The notes beneath the pieces are model-generated. The model searched no databases and was not told where the DNA came from. It saw nothing but the letters and a program-made list of their open reading frames with translations. Below, in pieces: positions 23,401 through 31,878 of a stretch of 44,827 nucleotides of DNA (positions are counted from its first letter, which is position 1; the number at the start of each line of letters is the position of its first letter). The position numbers were made by a program, and so were the translations under genes. The DNA comes from a virus: positions 1 to 44,827 of IMG/VR virus record IMGVR_UViG_3300037628_000762; one strand, given 5' to 3'.

Positions 23401-24990
23401 GCCAGCCTCAATAGCGAGACGCTGCTCGCGTGAACCGCCTGCCTTCAAGCCAGCCGGCCGACGCAACTCACGCCAGACCGCCCGACCCTCCTTCGACAGG
23501 CTCAGGGTCCCGTCCGTAAGACCTCGGACCAGCCGGCGGACCTCAGCGGCCCCGTCGCGGCCGGCCTGGACCGCCTCAACCGCCTTCCCGAGAATCCGGT
23601 CCGCCGCCGCAGGGGCCTTCACCAACCCGCGAGCCACCTGGGGCGCCATCTCTCGCCCATGGAACGCGATCGGGGCCAGAATGCCCGCAATGACCACGTC
23701 CCAGGGGTCCCCGCCCTCACGGGCGGTCTTCTCCGCAAAGTACGCCCCGGTGCCCGCCATTGCCCCCAGGCCGCCCCTTACAGCCCGTCCTGCGGCCCCG
23801 ACCACTCCGAGGGTCGCACCCTCGACAAGCGCCTTCTCGGGGTCCTCTCCGTGAAACGCCGCACTGGCGGCAAAGCCGACACCCATCTCGCCCGCGGCCG
23901 CGACCGCCGGAGCGCCTGGCGCCGCCGCCCGAGCTAGCTTGCCAAGTCCCGCTTTACGAAGGACGGCGAGTTCGGCCACCAGGACGCCGATGTTACCACT
24001 GAACGACGCGAGCTTGTTCCAGAACCCCTGGGCGCGGGGGAAGTGCTTCGGACTGAATTCTGCCATGAGTTCATAAACGGTCCTCTGGAGCCTGGCGGCC
24101 TCCTCGTGGTACATGGGCAGCCCGAGTTCGAGTTCACGGCTGATCGACTGACGCAACTGGGCGTCGCCCTTCTCCTCGGGGTCGAACAGCCCGTGAAGTC
24201 GCCGGAAGCCGGCCTCCAGCTCGATGGTCTCCTGAACCATGGGGTCAATCAGGACGAGCTTCGCCGCCAGGTTCTGCGGAATCTTCACCGCGTCTTTCCA
24301 CGGCTGTGAAAAACGGGCCCAAGCGCCCGGATCCTTGTAGCGTTCCTGCCCTTCAGGGATACGCGAGAAGGTCGCTTCAGTGGTACCTACCGGTTGGGGA
24401 TAGCCCGCGACGCCAGGCTCCGTCGGCTTTCGCGTCGCCCGCTGAAAAGCCGCAACCTGCTCCTTGGATGCCCCGAGCGGCAGACCCTCTTCCATTCGGC
24501 CGACACGGCGGGCTTCTAGCCAGCGAGCAGTATCGGCCTCCTTCTCGGCTTTCTCGATGGCCGGCTTGCGAATCTCGTTGATGGCCTGCATGGCCTCGGC
24601 GTTGATCGGAGGAGGTTTGTAGGGTGCCTTGGTCCGCGCATCCTCCGCGCGGCGTTCGGCGATCCATCGATCCATATTGGCCGAAGGCTGGTACTCAGGC
24701 CGGTCGGTCGCCACCCCCGCGCCGGTGATCTCAGTCGAACGAGACGGTGCAGCCCCGGCTATTGCTGGCGTCTTTGGGGGCGCCGGGACTGCACCAGGAG
24801 CATTCTGTCGTTCGGCAAGCCATGCGTCTACTGCAGCGTCGGCAGGATTGAGGGTCGACAACTCAAGATTGTGACTCTTGAGCCACTCGTCAACCGCGGC
24901 GTCAGCGACCTCCGATGAACGCCCGTTACCGGGCGAGCCGTTGGCCGCCAAGGCTTGGCCTCGTATGTCAGAACCGCCGTAGTTAACCAC
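20461..24990 (-). CDS. Giant internal virion / ejection protein candidate, 1509 aa
   Basis: The largest gene. The proposed start is GTG at 24990 inside the end of the preceding gene, after GGAAAGG. Layout: N-terminal Ala/Pro-rich region with two similar DAAVDEWLKS / DAAVDAWLAER motifs; an Ala/Gly-rich, partly hydrophobic zone (around 350-480); a Pro/Glu-rich linker (around 560-690) with a tandem VTPKEPL repeat; and a long helical C-terminal half containing TRHNAETLRVFRLLDKRF and WNPPTHMRNIFGNFMF. This resembles large polyvalent phage proteins ejected with the DNA, filling the place of T7 gp16. No lytic transglycosylase motif was found. Confidence 0.75.
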   Translation of the reverse strand: MVNYGGSDIRGQALAANGSPGNGRSSEVADAAVDEWLKSHNLELSTLNPADAAVDAWLAERQNAPGAVPAPPKTPAIAGAAPSRSTEITGAGVATDRPEYQPSANMDRWIAERRAEDARTKAPYKPPPINAEAMQAINEIRKPAIEKAEKEADTARWLEARRVGRMEEGLPLGASKEQVAAFQRATRKPTEPGVAGYPQPVGTTEATFSRIPEGQERYKDPGAWARFSQPWKDAVKIPQNLAAKLVLIDPMVQETIELEAGFRRLHGLFDPEEKGDAQLRQSISRELELGLPMYHEEAARLQRTVYELMAEFSPKHFPRAQGFWNKLASFSGNIGVLVAELAVLRKAGLGKLARAAAPGAPAVAAAGEMGVGFAASAAFHGEDPEKALVEGATLGVVGAAGRAVRGGLGAMAGTGAYFAEKTAREGGDPWDVVIAGILAPIAFHGREMAPQVARGLVKAPAAADRILGKAVEAVQAGRDGAAEVRRLVRGLTDGTLSLSKEGRAVWRELRRPAGLKAGGSREQRLAIEAGERTQPQREPSAFEPAVEVSEEAMREALGVTPVIPRETERETVKKAVVEPLVTPKEPLVTPKEPSDVLRIPPGEEAVRGVEETGPPAPGGEPPGVGRGEERPPSAERPPKEAVPVEPLPAEPPQVPVEQEVKGAKQETEAEAFDRKHKLIEATGFTPPRSAESMGAVAGPAETDALYNVWGKITNYVRGSPERVKERELAKRIFRQRRGRVGLAGVDVHEMGKEITRLEKEVVSSEELYNIHQAMVGRHPIDDLPEGQANWVRKARALQDKASLDWLQELLKVHGETTLTESTRANIGKYLEEVFIPKGPIEHVKNLVSRRLKLRDKQTKFKRDKWAVQVGRSHFKFDTETQAREAYDALLRNELTAVIKKKALERGVTAGDLKKAAAAKRVKLIPELTEPERIKIFSRNPMFVWATSYTTTRHNAETLRVFRLLDKRFAEDAPTDVAIGGDKVIAEWAKENNLEQVKGDKNVVGVLAGRYLPKHIAKDVNELTKVPKLIERWYGAYLQAWKASKTIWNPPTHMRNIFGNFMFTDLAGVAVHDPRNLKYYKAAMADLIAKGSDYRLLVREGVIGGEYYGNEVKQILVRMEKGDAPDLALIKLGQLLHEKLGRLYNAEDQVFKLAAFLKYRSQGMNAKTAAREVNRWFPNYAELHPWTKKVSRSPVGGPFLAFNEQAIRIVGRAMIRHPLKLAKWAAIPGAMTAFSTYYLGMDEDEKDLVDSRRSSFEPLLPVRDKDGAVQKLDLRYIIPMANELQKIIDLGTGKSGRIEVPFLLQNPPLAGWNDLTYNKNLFTGRQIVDPKDGLKTKIVKWTNHMLWESAPIPTSFTWGRQRLQRAFSDKSDEHVLTAIAGALFGVNIRNPYVSRQDAYNRIRALAEKEPAVARVMDRLLNGRTKSISYGSLTRSLNRNDRFQDLLDIYNQAYRRSGGKEIKPKGVLQSIRRRTGEEAKKRKAGPISMVTPRKHKTLPANLSFENLARTA

Positions 24991-26149
24991 CAGGAACCTT
25001 TCCCGCAGTCTCAAGCTGCCCTGAGTACATCGCTCGAAGCTGGTCGATCTTGGCGTCACTCACGCCGCGCAACCGTAGTGCTTCGAGAATCAAATCAAGT
25101 CTATCAAAACCGCCTTCGACAGCTTGCTTGGTCGCTGGCTGTTCGGCTACATCACGAACCCAAAAGCCCTTCTTTTCAGGTGTTCTGGAAGGAATTTCGA
25201 TCATGTCGAGAAGTTCCGCCTCAGGCGGAATACGGTCTCCCATCCCCTTGCGGATCGTCGCCCGCTGCTCGGGCGTGATCGATCGGACGATCGGAAGGTA
25301 GCTTTCGAGCATCCAGGTCTCGAAATCGACCTTCTCGCCGCCTTTGCCCACCTTGCCGATGTTTCTGCCCGCGACGATGACAGACCGAATCGGCGCATCT
25401 GCGATCAGTGGCTTCTCGACGCCCTCCTTCAGCATGGCGATGTTCATCCGCCCCTGACGGTCCGATTGAGACCGCGCCATCGCCGCTTCACGGTCTTTCC
25501 CTCGCCAGCTGACTTCCGCGGCAAGCCCCCTCGACGCAATTCCCTCTTTCGACTCAAGCCCCGAAAGCTGACTGTGCTTCGCGTTCCACATCGTGATCGC
25601 CTGAGGGTCGATCGAGCCACCAGCCTGCAATTGCCGGGCAATGTAAGACGCGATCGTGTTCGGCTGATTCGCCTGACCGTACGAGAGCGCTCGAGCTCGT
25701 TCCGTGCCGATCTTCGCTTGGCTGAGAGCCCCCGCCTGCCGTGACTCCACGCGGGCTACGAACCGCTGATAATAAAGCGCGTGACCCTCACGAATCTGCT
25801 TGGCGAGCGCCCGTGGCACGCCGCGACGCATGCCATCCTTCACGGGGTACTTGGCCAACTGCTTCCCATAGTGTTTCTGAGCCCACTCCCGCTTCGATAA
25901 TGGCGTATCGTCAACCACCTGTCCATCGATCTTCGCTTCCTGTCTGTGATGAAGTACGGCGAACCCAGGCTCGTTCCGAGTACGCTGCCGTTCGACGTCG
26001 CCAAGCGCTCGCATCATCGAACTCGCGGCGATCGGAGAAGCGCTCTCCAACTGGGCGAGCATGTCGCCGGTCCTCATGCTGAGCGGAGACGGCTCTTTCT
26101 TTTTGGACTTCTCTTTGACTTGAGGATCTTCAATTACATCCACAGCCAT
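24983..26149 (-). CDS. Putative internal virion protein, 388 aa
   Basis: Lys/Ser-rich N-terminus (KEKSKKKEPSPLS), then long amphipathic helices with many Arg, Gln and Ala. No enzyme motif. The position between a small Gly-rich protein and the giant protein fits the internal-protein trio of podoviruses. Its end overlaps the GTG start of the giant gene. Confidence 0.65.
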   Translation of the reverse strand: MAVDVIEDPQVKEKSKKKEPSPLSMRTGDMLAQLESASPIAASSMMRALGDVERQRTRNEPGFAVLHHRQEAKIDGQVVDDTPLSKREWAQKHYGKQLAKYPVKDGMRRGVPRALAKQIREGHALYYQRFVARVESRQAGALSQAKIGTERARALSYGQANQPNTIASYIARQLQAGGSIDPQAITMWNAKHSQLSGLESKEGIASRGLAAEVSWRGKDREAAMARSQSDRQGRMNIAMLKEGVEKPLIADAPIRSVIVAGRNIGKVGKGGEKVDFETWMLESYLPIVRSITPEQRATIRKGMGDRIPPEAELLDMIEIPSRTPEKKGFWVRDVAEQPATKQAVEGGFDRLDLILEALRLRGVSDAKIDQLRAMYSGQLETAGKVPGG

Positions 26150-26160
26150 CGGCCTACTCC

Positions 26161-26652
26161 TTAGAAATCAGAAACGTCCTCAACTCCTTGTCCCATAGCC
26201 AAATCATGCTGCTCTTGCTGCTGGTTCATCTGCCCGAATTGAGATAGCAAGCTCATTATCCCCGGACCCTGTTGTGGATTCTTATCAAACATACCACCGG
26301 CTTTAGAACCCAAACCACCACCCAGGGCCGACATCGCCATCAGGCCACCACTCCCAGGTATGAGTATCGACGCAAGAGCCCCGAGACCCATGCCGGCGCC
26401 GCCGCCGACCAAGGAGCCCATCCCGGAACCCTGCCCTCGCTCCGCTCGCTTCGCCTGACGTTGCTGTGCTCGCTGCTGAAGCAGGGCCATGAGAAGCATT
26501 TTCTTCTTTTCACGCTCTTGAGCCGCTGCAAGTTGCTGCTGAAACGCCTGCTGACGCAGGTTCAAAGACGCAGCTCGCTGACTCTGAGCCTCGAAACCTA
26601 TCATCTGCGCAAGCCGGTTCCCGGTCTGTACGCCTACGGAAGGAAGAATCAT
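26161..26652 (-). CDS. Internal virion protein B-like, 163 aa
   Basis: The N-terminal half is a Gln/Ala/Lys-rich coiled coil (QQQLAAAQEREKKKMLLMAL), followed by a Gly-rich hydrophobic segment (LVGGGAGMGLGALASILIPG) that could insert in a membrane. T7 gp14-type proteins have this coil-plus-membrane composition and location. Probably ejected to form a DNA conduit. Confidence 0.6.
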   Translation of the reverse strand: MILPSVGVQTGNRLAQMIGFEAQSQRAASLNLRQQAFQQQLAAAQEREKKKMLLMALLQQRAQQRQAKRAERGQGSGMGSLVGGGAGMGLGALASILIPGSGGLMAMSALGGGLGSKAGGMFDKNPQQGPGIMSLLSQFGQMNQQQEQHDLAMGQGVEDVSDF

Positions 26653-26667
26653 AACTGTCTCCTCTGT

Positions 26668-27579
26668 TTACGGGAGAATGCCCGACGGCAACTGACGGTA
26701 AGCACCTGTACGTTCCAAGCCGAGCAACATGCTGATCGGCTCCATCAGTCCCTCAAGGGGCTGTCGCAAGAACTCCAACGGACCCCATTGTTGCGACTGC
26801 AGGTACGCATCCATCGCCTCGTCGGCCCGAGCCCGGTCCTCCTCGGCCTGGCGGTCCGCACGTTCCTGCTGATCCATCGTCCAGTCGATCGAAAGACCCA
26901 GATACGGGTCGTACCCGGATGTCGGCGGGTCCGCCTGAAGACCGGCGATCGCCATATCGAAAGGAGCCAGCATACCCTGCTGCTCCATACTGAACGCGCC
27001 GAGTTGCGACGTGGCCGCGTCCCGAGCCTGCTGGTTCGCAATCTCGACCTGAGCGTTCACGTCAGCCAGACCCGCAGACCCGATCGCCGTATAAAGCGGG
27101 GCGTTCCCAAGGTCCATGCCCGAGCCCGAAAGGCCCGCACGACGCAACGCAGCCGCCCGGTCGGACTGAGCCCGATTGACCCCGGACGCCAACTGACCCT
27201 GCAAGCCCGCCAACTCAGCCTCGCCGATCGCGTTGTAGTCGCCGCTGGCCATCTCGCCGAGTGAGGCGAACATAGCCTGCATGTTCGGATCGTCCAGAAT
27301 CCCTTGACGGGACGCCCCCAGCGTGTCGATGGCCTGCTCCCAGCCGCCGGTCGCAGTGGCCAACTGCTCGGCACTGCCAGTCTCGTACGCCCACTGAGCG
27401 GCCCTCGCGTCAGGGTTCAAGTTGGTGTAGAAGTCGAGGACTTGCTGCACGTCGCCGCCATGCAGGGCCACAACCCCCGCGGGGATGACCCCGCCGCCCG
27501 CTACCGAGTAATCACCGGCCGCCACGGGGCCAGGCTGGCCCGGTGGAGTCCACGGCGTCTGGTTAGTTCCATTCGGCAT
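26668..27579 (-). CDS. Putative internal/structural protein, 303 aa
   Basis: Pro/Gly-rich N-terminus, then a long Ala/Gln-rich helical region (GLQGQLASGVNRAQSDRAAA) and a charged coil (DQQERADRQAEEDRARADEA). No domain recognised. Located in the internal-protein block. An internal or ejected protein is inferred from composition and context only. Confidence 0.62.
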   Translation of the reverse strand: MPNGTNQTPWTPPGQPGPVAAGDYSVAGGGVIPAGVVALHGGDVQQVLDFYTNLNPDARAAQWAYETGSAEQLATATGGWEQAIDTLGASRQGILDDPNMQAMFASLGEMASGDYNAIGEAELAGLQGQLASGVNRAQSDRAAALRRAGLSGSGMDLGNAPLYTAIGSAGLADVNAQVEIANQQARDAATSQLGAFSMEQQGMLAPFDMAIAGLQADPPTSGYDPYLGLSIDWTMDQQERADRQAEEDRARADEAMDAYLQSQQWGPLEFLRQPLEGLMEPISMLLGLERTGAYRQLPSGILP

Positions 27580-27594
27580 CAGATCAACTCCGTT

Positions 27595-28350
27595 CTAGAG
27601 TTCCCAATAACAAGTATGCTGCTGAGGCTCATTGTCCGTACGCAATACGTACCGCCCTACGAACCACACCTTGTAACAGAACCCGCCCGCATGCCCATCC
27701 CCGACACGCAATGTTGCAACGGCCTTCAGTTTTTCCCATTCGTAGGAACTGTTCACAAGCCGCACAGGATAGATCGGCACAAAAGCCAAATCGCCATTCG
27801 CCGGTATCGACGCATCGAAATATGGAACGGGCGTATATTGACCCATTGCGAACGGAATACGATTGTACCCGAAGTCGTACGATCCGTCGAGCCTGTAATG
27901 AACGGCAGAAGGGGACTCCAGAGCCCAACGTCCACCAGCACCAGTACCTCCAGGCACCGCCCGATCCCAAAGATAATACGGCGTATTCCCACGAATTACC
28001 CAGTCCATGCTAACGTCCAGACCTATAGCCTGCAAAACCGTAGCATTGAGTTCCAAGTGAGTATACGGCCACTTGATGGCAGGAATTTTGAGGTTGAAGG
28101 TATACTCCGTGCCATCAGCCGGCATATCATCCCAATCATGGTGCCACTCCGCACGCAAGTGCCAGTGGAAGACAGTCCCAAGCTGTCCGCCGTGATCGTC
28201 CGGGTCTCCACCATCACCATCTCCGCCGCCATCCGGCAGAATGATTGCAGTACCGGAACCCGCAGTCAGCTTGTCGACCTGACGGTAGAGATTCCGAAGC
28301 TCCTCCTCAAGCTGAGCCGGCTGCACATGCGTGATGAATTTGAGCGGCAT
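27595..28350 (-). CDS. Putative tail/appendage protein, 251 aa
   Basis: The N-terminus holds a short coil (LEEELRNLYRQVDKL) that could trimerise, then a Gly/Asp-rich linker (PDGGGDGDGGDPDDHGG) and a beta-rich, aromatic C-terminal domain (HWHLRAEWHHDWDD...). Coil plus globular beta domain fits a small fibre, spike or decoration, not established. Confidence 0.62.
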   Translation of the reverse strand: MPLKFITHVQPAQLEEELRNLYRQVDKLTAGSGTAIILPDGGGDGDGGDPDDHGGQLGTVFHWHLRAEWHHDWDDMPADGTEYTFNLKIPAIKWPYTHLELNATVLQAIGLDVSMDWVIRGNTPYYLWDRAVPGGTGAGGRWALESPSAVHYRLDGSYDFGYNRIPFAMGQYTPVPYFDASIPANGDLAFVPIYPVRLVNSSYEWEKLKAVATLRVGDGHAGGFCYKVWFVGRYVLRTDNEPQQHTCYWEL

Positions 28351-28359
28351 TCTCTGGCT

Positions 28360-28521
28360 CTACTTGCCCTTCGACTCTGCCTCCGCCTTCTCCTGCGCCG
28401 TCATCTGCGGATCGCCGTGCAGACCGCCTACGATGACCGGCAAGAGCAACAACGGGTTATCCAGTGGTGGCGGACCGTGCGATCCGGCTACGCCACCACC
28501 ACCACTTCCGCCTGCAGCCAT
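28360..28521 (-). CDS. Small Gly-rich protein, 53 aa
   Basis: Frame MAAGGSGGGGVAGSHGPPPL... of 53 codons between two structural genes; the next gene's stop is five bases upstream. The Gly-rich head is followed by a short hydrophobic stretch (LLLLPVIVGGL) and a charged tail (TAQEKAEAESKGK). Codon use and spacing suggest a real gene; function unknown. Confidence 0.6.
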   Translation of the reverse strand: MAAGGSGGGGVAGSHGPPPLDNPLLLLPVIVGGLHGDPQMTAQEKAEAESKGK

Positions 28522-28525
28522 GAGT

Positions 28526-28975
28526 CTACTCCTCCAGGTGGAACACGAAGTCGCAAGCCGGATTAAGCGACGCATTGAGAAAACGGAACCCGAGCCGCGT
28601 ATTGCCCTCAATGACGATTGGCTTAAGAGGACGATACGTCCGAGCACCTTGCATGTGCAAACTGAACACATGCTTCGGCGTGCTCGTCGAAGGCTCAGTC
28701 GAAAATCCCGTACGCACTTTTGTCTGAAGCGACTCAGAAGCCACCGGAGCATGCTTCTCCATGTCACTACTAACGTCGGTACTCCCTACGCCCGCATCAT
28801 CCTGCAACGACAAATCGAAATGCAACGGGGCGGATGCCCCGGTTGCCCCCTTCGGAATCAACTCGACCTCGTGAAGCAAAGTCCGCTGATTCACGGGGGC
28901 TTGAAATTGACACACCGTCTCCAGCCCGGGGGTAGCGGTAAACGCCACCCTGTACATGAAATCCAATGCAGCCAT
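28526..28975 (-). CDS. Putative virion protein, 149 aa
   Basis: Beta-rich sequence (MAALDFMYRVAFTATPGLET) with a conserved-looking C-terminal part (IVIEGNTRLGFRFLNASLNP). It resembles small jelly-roll decoration proteins in composition only. The gene lies immediately after the nozzle gene with a short gap. Confidence 0.62.
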   Translation of the reverse strand: MAALDFMYRVAFTATPGLETVCQFQAPVNQRTLLHEVELIPKGATGASAPLHFDLSLQDDAGVGSTDVSSDMEKHAPVASESLQTKVRTGFSTEPSTSTPKHVFSLHMQGARTYRPLKPIVIEGNTRLGFRFLNASLNPACDFVFHLEE

Positions 28976-28987
28976 CGAAAAATCTCC

Positions 28988-31141
28988 TTATCTCTGTTCG
29001 GCCAACTCCACATCCAAAGCAAAACCCGTGAGGCCGTTCCAAGCCTCCCAATCCGTTACACTCCCCCTCGAAAATTCCAAAGCCAACGACCGTCCCGTCC
29101 GCCCCATATGATGACGACGAAGAAAAACGCCTTTCGTATCCAACCCATTTTCCGAAGGACTGAGAAGCTCAAGATCACGGTCGTCAATCGCATACCGAAC
29201 CTTTACGGTCGGACCGCCACCCACCTCGCTCTTGGCCCGCTCATGGCGATACTCTAGGTAGTACAAATGAGCTTTCTTCCCGCCAGCCAACATCAGATCA
29301 CCGGTCCGCCACAACCACTCCGGAGTAGGCTGACGTTCATCCACCTGCGTCGAAGCGTAACTGATGACACTATAAAACGTCGGAGGAGTAATAGGCGAAG
29401 GGGGCGTATAGAAGTACAACCCAGCCACCAGAAACGGACTCACGTCGCCGACAGTCTCGTGATTCGGAGTTCCCTGGGTGGACGGAGTACCCAGACACGT
29501 GGCGATACACGCAATCCCGAGCCGCTCCAGAAAGTCAGAACCGGGCTGCGGAATCGGATCGCCGATGTTCGTAACCGTAGTCCATACGCCAACGCCGTCA
29601 CCACGATTCACCCCCCAGTGATAACACAAGAACCGCTGAGGGAATGGATTACTGGTGACGGGCGCCGTAGGACAAACGTAGAGCACCTCGTTAGCGAGGT
29701 CGACGGCGTACGAGATCGAATGATCGAGGCTTCCGACCACAGCCTTCCACTCGTCCATTATCAGATCGGAAACCAGACGATCATCCACACCATCAAACCG
29801 ATACAAGCCGTTTGCGTTCGAGTAAAAGAGCAGCGGCGGATGCCCGCAAACGATTGCCCCATTCCCACCCTGAGTATTGTGACACCCGGTTTTCGATTTG
29901 GTCTTATAGACCTCAGGGAACGACTCGGCGAAGTCGACACCCGGCTGGTGTCCAAGCGCGACACGAGCATTATTGTAAGTCTCCAGATCGCCGCTCAGAA
30001 CCCAGATGGAGTCCTTCTTGAGAATGATGATCTGCCCGGCCATCTCGACCATGCCGGTAATGATGTCGTCGGGATCACCGCCGATAGGAATGAAACTAGT
30101 CGAGCCGACGTGTTCCGGAAAAGCATGCTCGGAATACCACAGCCGGGTTCCGTCATCGGGGTCAGCGTACCACATCCGATTCTTGTACCAAACGGCAATT
30201 CGAGCAGCGGGCGGAATGCCATTTCGCGTCGGAGCGAACGGCCCGGTGACGACGTCACTGAGCGTCACCTCATCATCAGGAACCTCGTTGTCCCAATCAA
30301 AAGACTCAGCCCCAGGCGGCCAGCCGTATATTTCAGCAATCAAACGAAACGGAAGACCAAGTTCCGTCCCGTCAACATCAGCCCTATGCCGACGATAAAT
30401 GCGAACCCGATCTATGCCTCGTTGTGCAAGACCGGCCCACAAAAACGGATGAATCTTCACTGCCACACGGTTGCTGCCATCAAGAACAACCGTCATGGGA
30501 GTTTCAAGACCAACCTTCGCATTTGACTCGATTCCGTAAACTGAATCGTAGAAGGTCGCCGTATAAGCGTAGGTCCCTGCGTCCGGTCCAGCCCCTCCTT
30601 CCCTTCGCTTGAACTCAACCTGAGCCTGGGGAGGGTCCTGCCACTCCGACACCCCCGCCATCGTAGGAACTTCAATCCCAATCGTACGAACAGTATCCCC
30701 GTCGTACTGAATCATGCGAGCGCTGCCGTCAATCACGTAGAGACGCCGGTTAGCCAGTACCCACGTAGGCTGATAATTGCTCCTCACCCCAGGGCCCGTA
30801 AGATCAACGTGCTGAGCCGGCCCCGCAAACGCAGAGGTTTGAAGCAACTTGCCGTCGTACATCTTCGAGAGGACCCGCATCCTGTCGCCGTCGTCCGTCG
30901 AACCCGCCAGCCGGGCCACGTCAAGATGGAGCATCCCCACGCAGACGGAACTCAAACCGAGCAGCGTTTCCTGCCAATACATCCGCCACGGGTCCCGCGG
31001 CCTCACGCCGCCACCACGAGTAATCAGTACGTTTTGCGCAACGGTAGCAAAACCAGGCGCAAGCATGTGCGGCGCCGTTACCGTATTCAGCCCCAGGAAC
31101 GGGCCTGCGAAATTGATGGCGTACTGACTCGGCTGCGTCAT
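28988..31141 (-). CDS. Tail nozzle / stabilisation protein (P22 gp10 or T7 gp12-like)
   Basis: A protein of 717 residues. The N-terminus GPFLGLNTVTAPHMLAPGFA followed by QNVLITRGGGVRPR is the kind of opening seen in podovirus nozzle and packaged-DNA-stabilisation proteins, which start with a strand followed by a propeller. The body has repeated beta segments with WYKNRMWYAD, LWYSEHAF and RLYVIDGS, as in beta-propellers. It forms the tail tube end that seals the DNA. Two small paralogous genes precede it and the adaptor lies beyond them. Confidence 0.75.
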   Translation of the reverse strand: MTQPSQYAINFAGPFLGLNTVTAPHMLAPGFATVAQNVLITRGGGVRPRDPWRMYWQETLLGLSSVCVGMLHLDVARLAGSTDDGDRMRVLSKMYDGKLLQTSAFAGPAQHVDLTGPGVRSNYQPTWVLANRRLYVIDGSARMIQYDGDTVRTIGIEVPTMAGVSEWQDPPQAQVEFKRREGGAGPDAGTYAYTATFYDSVYGIESNAKVGLETPMTVVLDGSNRVAVKIHPFLWAGLAQRGIDRVRIYRRHRADVDGTELGLPFRLIAEIYGWPPGAESFDWDNEVPDDEVTLSDVVTGPFAPTRNGIPPAARIAVWYKNRMWYADPDDGTRLWYSEHAFPEHVGSTSFIPIGGDPDDIITGMVEMAGQIIILKKDSIWVLSGDLETYNNARVALGHQPGVDFAESFPEVYKTKSKTGCHNTQGGNGAIVCGHPPLLFYSNANGLYRFDGVDDRLVSDLIMDEWKAVVGSLDHSISYAVDLANEVLYVCPTAPVTSNPFPQRFLCYHWGVNRGDGVGVWTTVTNIGDPIPQPGSDFLERLGIACIATCLGTPSTQGTPNHETVGDVSPFLVAGLYFYTPPSPITPPTFYSVISYASTQVDERQPTPEWLWRTGDLMLAGGKKAHLYYLEYRHERAKSEVGGGPTVKVRYAIDDRDLELLSPSENGLDTKGVFLRRHHMGRTGRSLALEFSRGSVTDWEAWNGLTGFALDVELAEQR

Positions 31142-31145
31142 CGAA

Positions 31146-31505
31146 CTACCTGTAAGTGGCGTTCACCTTGGCCGTTGCACTCGCGACACCCGTCAACCGA
31201 ACCGTAAAAGCATCACCCATAGGAATCGGAATCCCGCCGACCGGACCAACATCCGAGAAATCCCACGTCCAATGACCCGGCCCGGTAACGGTAACCTGTT
31301 TATGAACCACCTCACTCAAAGGACCACTACGAATAGAAAGCTCACCGGCACCCGCGGCGCCCGTATAGCTGACTTCGACAGTCACCAATACGTGCGAGAC
31401 CCCCGCCACCGCAGACACGACAGCCGAAGCCGTCGCACCTTCCGCCGCATCCAGCTTTGAAACCAAAACGATCGGCACACCCTGAACCGCAGCATTTCCA
31501 CGCAT
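31146..31505 (-). CDS. Small virion-type protein, paralogue 2, 119 aa
   Basis: Begins MRGNAAVQGVPIVLVSKLDA and is beta-rich with a GPGHWTWDF strand and VGPVGGIPIPMG turn. It is a clear duplicate of the next upstream gene (31513-31866). Both have Ig-like or jelly-roll character, so decoration or tail-hub proteins are plausible. Confidence 0.7.
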   Translation of the reverse strand: MRGNAAVQGVPIVLVSKLDAAEGATASAVVSAVAGVSHVLVTVEVSYTGAAGAGELSIRSGPLSEVVHKQVTVTGPGHWTWDFSDVGPVGGIPIPMGDAFTVRLTGVASATAKVNATYR

Positions 31506-31512
31506 AGCCGCT

Positions 31513-31866
31513 CTACCTGTAGGTGATGTTCAACTTACCAACTGACGTACCAGTAGCAGCCCCAAGCTCGACCACGAGATCGGCACCCATGGCGACCGGA
31601 ATTCCACCAACCGGCCCGATCTTCGAGAAGTCCATTCGCCAGTGACCAACGCCGTTCACGTCAACTTCCTTCACGACGGTGGACCCATCCTTGATCTGCA
31701 GCTTGCCCACAGGAGTGCCGATCGAATAGCTGTACTCGACACTCACGAGAACATGAGATTGGCCCGCAACACCGTCAACCGTCACGTTAGCCGCCGTATC
31801 CGCAGCCGCATCGAGCTTCGATTTCAAAACGATCGGCACACCCTGAACCGCAGCATTTCCACGCAT
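31513..31866 (-). CDS. Small virion-type protein, paralogue 1, 117 aa
   Basis: Begins MRGNAAVQGVPIVLKSKLDA; shares GVGHWRMDF and IGPVGGIPVAMG with the gene downstream. The first 42 bases of the two genes are identical (31464-31505 and 31825-31866), while the rest has diverged, so the 5' end has been homogenised or is under special constraint. Function unknown. Confidence 0.72.
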   Translation of the reverse strand: MRGNAAVQGVPIVLKSKLDAAADTAANVTVDGVAGQSHVLVSVEYSYSIGTPVGKLQIKDGSTVVKEVDVNGVGHWRMDFSKIGPVGGIPVAMGADLVVELGAATGTSVGKLNITYR

Positions 31867-31878
31867 GATTGTTTCTCC

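Noticed and set aside
21343-23433. Long open frame of 696 codons on the plus strand
   Set aside because: It lies opposite the giant internal-protein gene and has the Pro/Arg/Leu-biased composition of an antisense shadow. Similar plus-strand frames at 486-1697, 5593-6495, 29267-30526 and 37831-39414 are rejected for the same reason.
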